Assembly (NCBI GenBank): GCA_043819345.1
Contig: JBDREX010000007.1
Span: 1 to 64,000 of the forward strand
Source of the DNA: CAYRDK01 sp043819345
Lineage (GTDB): Bacteria > Omnitrophota > Gorgyraeia > Velamenicoccales > Velamenicoccaceae
Direction of reading: 5' to 3'
Length of the DNA: 64,000 nt
Both the position numbers and the translations under genes were made by a program. Within the stretch, counting starts at the first letter, position 1. Each line of letters opens with the position of its first letter. Below, piece after piece: positions 15,681-22,238 of the stretch. A model generated the notes under the pieces. It ran no database searches. It was not told the DNA's origin and saw nothing but the letters and a program-made list of their open reading frames with translations.

Positions 15681-18434
15681 ATGGCTAAAAAGAATGTGTA
15701 CTCTTTCGGCGGTGGAAAGGCCGATGGAAATGAAAGCATGAAGAATCTCTTGGGCGGGAAAGGTGCCAACTTGGCTGAGATGGCAGGGAATCCAAAACTT
15801 AAACTTCCTGTTCCTCCAGGTTTTACTATTACAACGGATGTTTGTACTTATTACTACGAGAATAAAAAGAAATATCCGCAAGGATTAAAAGAAGAAGTGA
15901 ACAAGGCTCTTCTTAAAATAGAAACTCTTATGGGAAAAGGATTCGGAAGTGTTGAGAATCCGCTTTTGGTTTCTGTGCGTTCCGGTGCCCGCAAGTCTAT
16001 GCCCGGCATGATGGAGACTGTTTTGAATGTTGGCTTAACAGAAAAAACGATCCCCGGCCTTGTCAAGCAGACGGGTGGAAATGAGCGGTTTGTATATGAC
16101 GCTTACCGGCGCCTTATTATGATGTATTCGGATGTCGTTATGGAAAAGGCTGCTGGTATTGAGGCTGCCGAAGACATGGGGATTCGTAAGCAGTTGGAAA
16201 AGATTATGGGTGATTTAAAAAAGAGCAAAGGCTATAAATCTGATACAGATCTTAAAGTTGCTGATTTAAAACACCTGTGTTCTGAATTTAAAAAACGGAT
16301 TAAAGAAGTTTTAGGTAAAGATTTTCCAGATGAAGCGCATGATCAGCTTTGGGGCGGAATAGGCGCGGTATTTTCTTCCTGGAATGGAAAGCGCGCGGTT
16401 GCCTATAGAAATATTGAAAAAATTCCTCATATTTGGGGAACAGCGGTTAATGTGCAGAGCATGGTTTTTGGTAACATGGGAACTGATTGTGCCACAGGCG
16501 TTGCTTTTACCCGTGATCCGGGTAATGGAAACAAGATGTTTTATGGAGAGTTTCTTGTGAATGCACAGGGAGAAGATGTTGTGGCAGGAACAAGGACTCC
16601 GGCGCCTATTAATACGTGTTCACAGAGTGATCATAATAAGGATCTGGAAACTTTACAAGCATTGATGCCGGATGTTTATAAGCAGTTGTTTGATATTCAA
16701 AAGCGGTTGGAACAGCATTATCGTGATATGCAGGATATTGAGTTTACGATTGAAAAAGGCAGGCTTTTTATGTTGCAGTGCCGTATTGGCAAAAGGAATG
16801 GCCCTGCAGCTGTGAAGATGGCTGTTGATATGGTCAAAGAAAAGCTCATTAGTAAGGAAGAAGCGGTTATGCGTGTGACTCCGGAACAGTTAGATGAGTT
16901 ACTGCATCCTATTATTGATCCAAAGGCAGAAAAAGAAAATAAGCCGATTGCCAAAGGGCTTCCTGCTGGGCCTGGAGCGGCATGCGGGATGGTTGTATTT
17001 AATTCCGCAGATGCTGTAAGATTGGCAAAAGAAGGCAAGAAGCTTATTTTAGTTCGCGAAGAAACGAATCCGGAGGATATTGACGGTATGCGTGCTGCTG
17101 AAGCTATTTTAACAGCGCGTGGTGGCATGACATCACACGCCGCGCTTGTTGCTCGAGGATGGGGAAAGTGTTGTGTTGTTGGTTGTTCGAGCATTGAAAT
17201 TGAGCTTGCTAAAAAAGAAGTTCATTTAGATGGCAAGGTTTTAAAAGAAGGTGATTGGATTACTTTGAATGGTACCAAAGGGCTTGTTTATTTAGGAAAG
17301 ATAGCCATGATGGATGCCTCAAGTGAAAATGAGATCCTGAATGCTTTCTTGAAAATATGCGACAGTGTCAGAGTTATGAAGATCAGGACAAATGCTGATA
17401 CTCCCGAAGATGCCAAAAAAGCTCGTCAATTTGGCGCTGAGGGTATAGGCCTTTTTAGGACAGAGCATATGTTTTATGGCAAGGGTTCGGAAGATTCTCT
17501 TTTTAAGCTACGTAAGATGATTATGTCAAGCAATACACAGGAGAGAGAAAAAGCGGTAGATGAGTTATTTCCATCTGTGAAGAAGGATATTAAAGGAACC
17601 TTGGAAGCGATGAATGGTTTTCCAGTAACAATCAGGCTTCTTGATCCGCCTTTGCATGAGTTTGTTCCACATCAGCAGGAACAGAGGGCTAATCTCGCAC
17701 AAAGTTTGAATATTTCTTTGGAAGAGTTAAATAAGCGTTCTGATGGTTTGGCTGAATCTAATCCAATGATGGGCCATCGCGGTGTTCGATTAGGCGTGAC
17801 CTATCCGGAAGTCAGTGCGATGCAGTTTCGCGCGATTTTAGAAGCTGCCGCGGAATTGACAAAAGAAGGTAAGAAGGTTATGCCTGAAATCATGATACCA
17901 GTTGTTTCCTGTGTAAGTGAGCTGGAGGATCAGTTGGTTATCGCGAAGAAGGTTTACAAAGAAGTATTGGCGAAATTCGGCCTTAAGAAGATCAATCATA
18001 TGTTTGGTACGATGATCGAGATTCCGCGTGCTGCTTTGATTGCGGATAAAATTGCTGAAGTGGCAGACTTTTTCTCATTTGGTACGAACGATTTGACACA
18101 GATGAGTTTTGGTTTTTCGCGGGATGATATTGGATCCTTTTTGCAGGATTATTTGCAGAAGGGGATTTTGCCGGATGATCCATTTCAAACGATTGATCAG
18201 GATGGTGTTGGCCAGTTGATTAAAATGGGTATTGATCGTGGCAGAAAAACAAAAAAAGACCTGAAAATAGGTATTTGTGGAGAACATGGTGGAGATCCGC
18301 GATCGATCGATTTCTGCTATAATGCAGGCATGAATTATGTCAGTTGTTCGCCTTTTCGTGTGCCGATTGCGAGGCTTTCTGCAGCGAGAGCGGTTTTAGC
18401 AAAAAAGGTTGTTAAAAAAAATAAAAAGAAATAA
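15681..18434 (+). CDS. ppdK: Pyruvate phosphate dikinase
   Basis: Interconverts pyruvate, ATP and Pi with PEP, AMP and PPi, a central step in PPi-linked glycolysis or gluconeogenesis. Domain order is ATP-grasp nucleotide-binding domain (about 1-350), the phosphohistidine swivelling domain with GGMTSHAALVARGWGKCCVVG, and the PEP/pyruvate TIM barrel with GIGLFRTEHMF, LLDPPLHEF, MIPVVS, FGTNDLTQM and CGEHGGDP. The 917 residues match bacterial PPDK. A strong AGGAAAGGAG lies about eleven bases upstream of the ATG. The gene is followed by a hairpin-rich GC block. Confidence 0.96.
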   Translation: MAKKNVYSFGGGKADGNESMKNLLGGKGANLAEMAGNPKLKLPVPPGFTITTDVCTYYYENKKKYPQGLKEEVNKALLKIETLMGKGFGSVENPLLVSVRSGARKSMPGMMETVLNVGLTEKTIPGLVKQTGGNERFVYDAYRRLIMMYSDVVMEKAAGIEAAEDMGIRKQLEKIMGDLKKSKGYKSDTDLKVADLKHLCSEFKKRIKEVLGKDFPDEAHDQLWGGIGAVFSSWNGKRAVAYRNIEKIPHIWGTAVNVQSMVFGNMGTDCATGVAFTRDPGNGNKMFYGEFLVNAQGEDVVAGTRTPAPINTCSQSDHNKDLETLQALMPDVYKQLFDIQKRLEQHYRDMQDIEFTIEKGRLFMLQCRIGKRNGPAAVKMAVDMVKEKLISKEEAVMRVTPEQLDELLHPIIDPKAEKENKPIAKGLPAGPGAACGMVVFNSADAVRLAKEGKKLILVREETNPEDIDGMRAAEAILTARGGMTSHAALVARGWGKCCVVGCSSIEIELAKKEVHLDGKVLKEGDWITLNGTKGLVYLGKIAMMDASSENEILNAFLKICDSVRVMKIRTNADTPEDAKKARQFGAEGIGLFRTEHMFYGKGSEDSLFKLRKMIMSSNTQEREKAVDELFPSVKKDIKGTLEAMNGFPVTIRLLDPPLHEFVPHQQEQRANLAQSLNISLEELNKRSDGLAESNPMMGHRGVRLGVTYPEVSAMQFRAILEAAAELTKEGKKVMPEIMIPVVSCVSELEDQLVIAKKVYKEVLAKFGLKKINHMFGTMIEIPRAALIADKIAEVADFFSFGTNDLTQMSFGFSRDDIGSFLQDYLQKGILPDDPFQTIDQDGVGQLIKMGIDRGRKTKKDLKIGICGEHGGDPRSIDFCYNAGMNYVSCSPFRVPIARLSAARAVLAKKVVKKNKKK

Positions 18435-18440
18435 ATCATT

Positions 18441-18470
18441 TACTCCCCGCCACATTTGTGGCGGGGAGTA
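18441..18470. repeat. Perfect long inverted repeat after ppdK
   Basis: TACTCCCCGCCACA and its exact complement TGTGGCGGGGAGTA are separated by two bases, so a stem of about 13 pairs with a four-base loop can form. It begins six bases after the ppdK stop. No T-run follows, so a standard intrinsic terminator is not clear; it may protect or process the transcript end, or be a mobile palindromic unit. Confidence 0.75.
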
Positions 18471-18482
18471 ATGGAGCCTGTA

Positions 18483-18568
18483 CCCGAGCCTAAGCTCGGG
18501 GATCTTTGGGCGGAATGCCCAAGCGGCTAGATCCCATCCTCGCCCTGAAGGGCGGGCTTTATGGCCGC
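18483..18568. repeat. Cluster of GC-rich hairpins before the sigma factor
   Basis: At least three further stems lie close together: CCCGAGC/GCTCGGG (18483-18500), TTGGGC/GCCCAA (18506-18522) and CGCCC/GGGCG (18541-18554). Longer-range pairs GGGATCT/AGATCCC and GCGGC/GCCGC enclose them. The block is much richer in GC than its surroundings. It could form a folded 5' leader for the sigma factor gene or be an inserted palindromic repeat. Confidence 0.6.
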
Positions 18569-18593
18569 AGGGTATAAAAAAATGGTATAACAT

Positions 18594-19412
18594 ATGGAAA
18601 ACATAAAATCCTATATTAGAGAAGTCCGCAAGATACCACTTTTGACTGCAAAAGAAGAAATATCCTTAGGCAAGAAGATTCAAAAAGGAGATTTGGAAGC
18701 GCGTGATACCATGATACGTTCAAATCTAAGGCTAGTTATCAACATTGCGAAGAAGTATATGTATCTTGGTATTCCTCTTATGGATTTAATAGAAGAAGGT
18801 AATGTTGGCCTAATGAAGGCCGTTGAAAAATTTGATCCTAATAAGGGGTTTAGGTTTTCAACATATGCTGCCTGGTGGATCAAACAAAGTGTTACGCGTT
18901 CTATTTTTGAACAATCAAGAACCATTCGGATTCCTGTTTACGTTAATGAATTGCTCGCAAAATATAAAAAGACAACAGAGAAGTTGATGGGGAAGTTGAA
19001 GCGTCTTCCGTCAGACCAGGAGATCGCTAAATCTATGCGTGTCAGTTTAGATAAGATTGTGAAGTTGCGGGGTTGTGTTTCTAAACCTTCTTCATTGGAC
19101 GCGCCTATCAACGAGGAAGGTGGTAATGAGATCATTGATCTTATTGAAGACAAGAGCTCGGCATCTCCTGAAAAAGAATTAAATAGTTTTTTTGATAAAG
19201 AGCGCCTGGATAATTTACTGGAATTTGTTAATGAGCGGGAACATGAAGTTTTAAATATGCGATTTGGATTAAATGATGGGAACTCCTGCACTCTTGCTGA
19301 AGTTTCAAAAAAGCTTGGTGTTTCCCGGGAGCGTATTCGCCAGATTGAAGAAAATGCCCTCAAGAAATTAAAAAAATTCATGATGGACCAGGATAAGGAG
19401 CAAATGGAATAA
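18594..19412 (+). CDS. RNA polymerase sigma-70 family factor (group 2-like)
   Basis: A 272-residue sigma factor lacking the long region 1.1 and non-conserved insert of primary sigma. Visible regions: 1.2 (SYIREVRKIPLLTAKEEISLGKKI), 2.1-2.4 (RLVINIAKKY, then DLIEEGNVGLMKAVEKFDP and FRFSTYAAWWIKQ), region 3 (LLAKYKKTTEKLM) and region 4.2 with the helix-turn-helix (CTLAEVSKKLGVSRERIRQIE). This is the architecture of RpoS/SigB-like or cyanobacterial group 2 factors. The ATG at 18594 has no nearby Shine-Dalgarno. The next gene, a LacI-like sensor, begins two bases after the stop, suggesting linked function. Confidence 0.92.
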   Translation: MENIKSYIREVRKIPLLTAKEEISLGKKIQKGDLEARDTMIRSNLRLVINIAKKYMYLGIPLMDLIEEGNVGLMKAVEKFDPNKGFRFSTYAAWWIKQSVTRSIFEQSRTIRIPVYVNELLAKYKKTTEKLMGKLKRLPSDQEIAKSMRVSLDKIVKLRGCVSKPSSLDAPINEEGGNEIIDLIEDKSSASPEKELNSFFDKERLDNLLEFVNEREHEVLNMRFGLNDGNSCTLAEVSKKLGVSRERIRQIEENALKKLKKFMMDQDKEQME

Positions 19413-19413
19413 T

Positions 19414-20265
19414 ATGGCCAAAGACGCTTTTTATACTCTGGTCGTTCCAAGATTTGAGGATGTTTTTCATTCTTTTTTTGCCTCGGAGGTGATTAAAGGG
19501 GTGAGCGCGGCAGCAAGCCGTCTAAAAATAGATATTTTGATTCACATTACTGAACGAAATCAGCATACAGAATGGCGTAATAATGAGGGTATTATGTCTA
19601 AGTCCGTTAAGGGTGTAATTTTTGCGGACATTAATGGCGATAGGAATGAATTTTTTGATTTCTTGAAAAGAGGTATTCCCTGTATCGCGATGAATAACTA
19701 TTTTAGTGAGAGTGTCAACTGTATTGCAATAGATAATCGCAAGGCAGCTATGGATGTTGTGGAATATCTTGTGAAGCTTGGCCATTCCAGGATTGCGATA
19801 ATAGCAGGTGATTTGAATACGCAGGCTGGTGAGGCACGCCTTGAAGGGTACCGCCAGGCTATGGCAAAATTTGGTTTAAACATCCCTCGTGATTTTATTC
19901 AGGAGGGCTTTTTTTTGAGGACCCCTGCCAGGCGCGCAGCTAAAAATCTTCTCAATTTAAAAGAAAGGCCGAGCGCGATATTTGCAGCTAGTGATGTCAT
20001 GGCTTTAGAAGTTGTGGATGAGGCAAGAGCGCAAGGCTTGAGAATTCCCTGGGACTTTTCTCTTGTTGGTTTTGATGATAATCCTGTTGCCGCATACAGC
20101 CAGATACGTTTGACGACCGTGGCTCAGCCAATCGCGGAGATGGGAAGGCTCGCTTTAGAAAAACTTAACCAGATTGTTTTGGGTAAAGAAAAGCAGCCTG
20201 TCAAGATTGTTTTGCCTGTAAAACTTATTAAAAGAGAATCAACGCTTTTATTAAAAAAACATTAG
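19414..20265 (+). CDS. LacI/GalR-type ligand-binding protein without helix-turn-helix
   Basis: A 283-residue cytoplasmic protein covering only the periplasmic-binding-protein-like effector domain of LacI/GalR regulators: SEVIKGVSAAASRLKIDI, VKGVIFADING, PCIAMNNY, IAIDNRKAAMDVVEYLVKLGHSRIAIIAGD, RPSAIFAASDVMALEVVDEARAQGLRIPWDFSLVGFDDNPVAA, then LTTVAQPIAEMGRLA. The usual N-terminal 50-60 residue HTH and hinge helix are missing, and there is no signal peptide. It starts two bases after the sigma gene, with AAGGAGC within the end of that gene as its ribosome binding site. It may sense a sugar or nucleotide and act through the sigma factor; this is inference. Confidence 0.85.
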   Translation: MAKDAFYTLVVPRFEDVFHSFFASEVIKGVSAAASRLKIDILIHITERNQHTEWRNNEGIMSKSVKGVIFADINGDRNEFFDFLKRGIPCIAMNNYFSESVNCIAIDNRKAAMDVVEYLVKLGHSRIAIIAGDLNTQAGEARLEGYRQAMAKFGLNIPRDFIQEGFFLRTPARRAAKNLLNLKERPSAIFAASDVMALEVVDEARAQGLRIPWDFSLVGFDDNPVAAYSQIRLTTVAQPIAEMGRLALEKLNQIVLGKEKQPVKIVLPVKLIKRESTLLLKKH

Positions 20266-20291
20266 TTTATTTAGTGATGGGAGGCTATGTT

Positions 20292-20810
20292 ATGACGGTA
20301 GATTTAAAAGAGAGTATACGCAATATTCCTGATTTTCCAAAGCCCGGAATTCTATTTAAAGATATTACGACTCTTTTGAAAGATAAAAATGCTTTCAAAA
20401 AGAGCGTTGATGATTTGGCGCAAAGCGTGCAGGGTAAGCCTATTGATTATATTGTCGCTGTTGAGTCGCGTGGATTTATTTTTGGTGCAGCGCTGGCTTA
20501 TAAGATTGGCGCTGGTTTTGTACCGGTCAGAAAAAAGGGCAAGCTTCCTGCCGAAACGATTAGCGAGAGTTATGCTCTGGAATATGGTACGGACATTTTA
20601 GAGATGCATAAAGATGCTCTAGAGAAGGGTTCAAAGGTTTTAATTGTTGATGATCTTTTGGCAACAGGTGGAACAGTTGAAGCTGTTTGCCGGTTGATTA
20701 AAAAAGTTGGTGCACAGGTGGCGGCAATTACTTTTGTAGTTGAACTTTGTGATTTAAAAGGCAGAGACAAGCTTGAAGGTTATTCCGTTACTTCTTTGAT
20801 ACAGTATTAA
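20292..20810 (+). CDS. apt: Adenine phosphoribosyltransferase
   Basis: Purine salvage enzyme converting adenine and PRPP to AMP. SIRNIPDFPKPGILFKDITTLL at the N-terminus, VAVESRGFIFG, VPVRKKGKLP, the PRPP-binding loop VLIVDDLLATGGT and the C-terminal ELCDLKGRDKL are all diagnostic. GGGAGG at 20279-20284 sits seven bases before the ATG at 20292, which is chosen over the in-frame GTG at 20274; this gives 172 residues. It follows the LacI-like gene by 26 bases. Confidence 0.95.
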   Translation: MTVDLKESIRNIPDFPKPGILFKDITTLLKDKNAFKKSVDDLAQSVQGKPIDYIVAVESRGFIFGAALAYKIGAGFVPVRKKGKLPAETISESYALEYGTDILEMHKDALEKGSKVLIVDDLLATGGTVEAVCRLIKKVGAQVAAITFVVELCDLKGRDKLEGYSVTSLIQY

Positions 20811-20831
20811 AAATGCAAGACAATAAATAGT

Positions 20832-20867
20832 GTTAGCGAGTTGGCGAGCGTGCGGGTTGGCGGGTTG
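20832..20867. repeat. Degenerate 8-bp tandem repeat
   Basis: The units GTTAGCGA, GTTGGCGA, GCGTGCGG, GTTGGCGG and a partial GTTG follow one another. The array sits between apt and the tRNA gene and contrasts in base composition with its surroundings. Confidence 0.5.
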
Positions 20868-20938
20868 AATCCGAAACACGAAAGCCTGTTCATGTGGCAA
20901 CACTTTTAGATGTGATCCAGTGATGGTCGTTTGATTTT

Positions 20939-21012
20939 GCCCCTGTAGCTCATCAGGATAGAGCACAGGTTTCCTAAACCTGGTGTGGCAGGTTCGAGCC
21001 CTGCCAGGGGCA
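20939..21012 (+). tRNA. tRNA-Arg, anticodon CCU
   Basis: A complete cloverleaf of 74 nt: acceptor GCCCCTG pairs with CAGGGGC (21005-21011) with discriminator A; D stem GCTC/GAGC; anticodon stem CAGGT/ACCTG with loop TTCCTAA, anticodon CCT at 20973-20975; T arm GGCAGGTTCGAGCCCTGCC. The 3' CCA is not encoded. It would read AGG codons. An intrinsic terminator lies 35 bases downstream. Confidence 0.95.
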
Positions 21013-21361
21013 TTTTGATATATAGCAGGGCGAGAACCTAAGGGGTGCGGGGAGATTGTCCCCGCGTTTTTGGGGTGACAGTGAACGAAGTGAACGTCAG
21101 AGGGGCGAAGCCCCTATGAAGAGCGATCGAGCCTTGCCGGTTTTTGGCAGGCGAGGAGCGATGGTTCTAGCGCGAAGCGCGGAGCCCTGCCAGGGGCATA
21201 AATTTTTTGTAAAACAAAAAATTTATGGAGCAATTGATAATCGAAAATCGAGAAATAAAATAAATTATCAATTGTGCTCAAATCTCGACTTTCTATTTTC
21301 TTGATATAAGCAGGGCGAGAACCCGATATCTGATTCTGTATCATATAATGAGGTAAAGGCA
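21013..21361. repeat. Structured repeat region behind the tRNA
   Basis: About 350 bases without a supportable gene, packed with repeats. The last 18 bases of the tRNA region (GAGCCCTGCCAGGGGCAT, 20996-21013) recur exactly at 21182-21199. AGCAGGGCGAGAACC at 21024-21038 recurs at 21309-21323 and is a near reverse complement of the tRNA T arm. Between them lie hairpins AGGGGC-GAA-GCCCCT (21101-21115) and GCGC-GAA-GCGC (21170-21180), a perfect 13-bp inverted repeat with a three-base loop (21198-21226), and an 11-bp inverted repeat CAATTGATAAT (21231-21241 with 21264-21274). Confidence 0.75.
21047..21071 (+). terminator. Intrinsic terminator after tRNA-Arg
   Basis: GCGGGGA (21047-21053), loop GATTG, TCCCCGC (21059-21065), one G and then TTTTT (21067-21071). 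Stem and T-run have the right geometry for rho-independent termination of the tRNA transcript. Confidence 0.7.
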
Positions 21362-22006
21362 ATGATAGATTTACACACACATTCATTACTAAGCGATGGA
21401 GAGCTTCTGCCGAGTGAGCTAGCTCGCCGATACGAGGATAAAGGATTTAAAGCGGTTGCTATTACAGATCACGCCGATTTATCCAATCTGGAATTTGTCG
21501 TAAAATCAATTGTTGAATTTTGTGCGCAATGGCCAAAGAATAGAATCAAGGTTATTGCCGGCATTGAGTTGACACACTTGCCTTTAAATCAGTTTAAGGG
21601 CGCGGTTGAGTGCGCTCGGCAAAATGGTATAAAGATTGTTATCGCGCATGGTGAGACACTTGTAGAGCCTGTTTTAAAAGGCACTAACAAAGCGGCTCTT
21701 GAAGCGGGTATTGATATTTTGTCGCATCCGGGGTTGATTAGTGAAGAAGACGTGAAACTGGCAACCAAGAAAAATATATTTTTAGAGATTAGCGCGCGCA
21801 AAGGGCATTGTTTGGGTAATGGGCATGTGGTGAAATTAGCTTTAAAGTATAAAGCCAATCTTTGCATAAATTCTGATTCGCATGCGCCGTGTGATATTCC
21901 TTCCATAGATTATTTTAAAAAAGTAGGCCTTGGTGCGGGGCTTACTTTAAAAGATCTTGTCCGGATGGAAAAAATTGCTCAATCATTTTTGTCTGCGCGA
22001 GCATAG
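21362..22006 (+). CDS. PHP-domain phosphoesterase (histidinol-phosphatase-like)
   Basis: A 214-residue metal-dependent phosphoesterase of the PHP superfamily. Metal-ligand motifs are visible: DLHTHSLLSDGELLP at the N-terminus, ITDHAD, AGIELTH, IAHGET, DILSHPG and INSDSHAPCD near the C-terminus. It is shorter than HisK-type histidinol phosphatases and no histidine genes are near, so the substrate is unknown. GAGG about nine bases upstream fits the ATG. It is separated from the tRNA by the repeat block. Confidence 0.85.
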   Translation: MIDLHTHSLLSDGELLPSELARRYEDKGFKAVAITDHADLSNLEFVVKSIVEFCAQWPKNRIKVIAGIELTHLPLNQFKGAVECARQNGIKIVIAHGETLVEPVLKGTNKAALEAGIDILSHPGLISEEDVKLATKKNIFLEISARKGHCLGNGHVVKLALKYKANLCINSDSHAPCDIPSIDYFKKVGLGAGLTLKDLVRMEKIAQSFLSARA

Positions 22007-22023
22007 TTTTCTTAAAAATTTTA

Positions 22024-22052
22024 TTGACAACACTATATATAGATGTTAATAA
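22024..22052 (+). promoter_or_regulatory. Consensus sigma-70 promoter of the outer-membrane barrel gene
   Basis: TTGACA at 22024-22029, a 17-base spacer and TAATAA at 22047-22052. Transcription would start near 22059, giving a leader of about 180 bases before the barrel gene, with a short ORF inside it. Confidence 0.75.
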
Positions 22053-22076
22053 TAAAAAAACGGCTATACCGCCAAG

Positions 22077-22133
22077 GACATCTTAAATCAAAGGTGTGAA
22101 AGGAGGTGTAATATGAGCAAGCCTGAAGATGTC
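22077..22133 (+). promoter_or_regulatory. Leader inverted repeat enclosing the leader-ORF ribosome binding site
   Basis: GACATCTT (22077-22084) and AAGATGTC (22126-22133) are exact complements flanking the AAAGGAGGTG and start codon of the leader ORF. In addition ACTCCT at 22164-22169 can pair with AGGAGG. These pairings could hide or expose the leader ribosome binding site. Seen directly; the regulatory role is inference. Confidence 0.4.
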
Positions 22134-22157
22134 AAAAATTTGGCGATATATCTATAG
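22113..22157 (+). CDS. 14-residue leader peptide candidate
   Basis: ATG at 22113 is preceded by a near-perfect ribosome binding site (AAAGGAGGTG, five bases upstream) and reads MSKPEDVKNLAIYL before TAG at 22155. It lies in the long leader of the outer-membrane barrel gene. No run of one regulatory amino acid is seen, so classical amino-acid attenuation is not suggested. It could be a regulatory upstream ORF or a small protein. The quality of the ribosome binding site is the main evidence. Confidence 0.45.
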   Translation: MSKPEDVKNLAIYL

Positions 22158-22238
22158 ATGGTAACTCCTAGGGTGAAATAATTATATTCCTAGTAAAATA
22201 TATATTTTTTATAATTCCTTATTTTAAAGGAGGAGAAT

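Noticed and set aside
16718..17194. 158-residue open frame on the minus strand inside ppdK
   Set aside because: It is antisense to a strongly conserved PPDK coding region, has no ribosome binding site and reads as low-complexity Ser/Ala/Ile-rich sequence.
18938..19450. 170-residue minus-strand frame under the sigma factor gene
   Set aside because: Antisense to conserved sigma regions 3 and 4, with no ribosome binding site or family pattern.
21056..21304. Open frame through the repeat region behind the tRNA
   Set aside because: It consists of hairpins and repeats, has no family features, and runs through the tRNA terminator.
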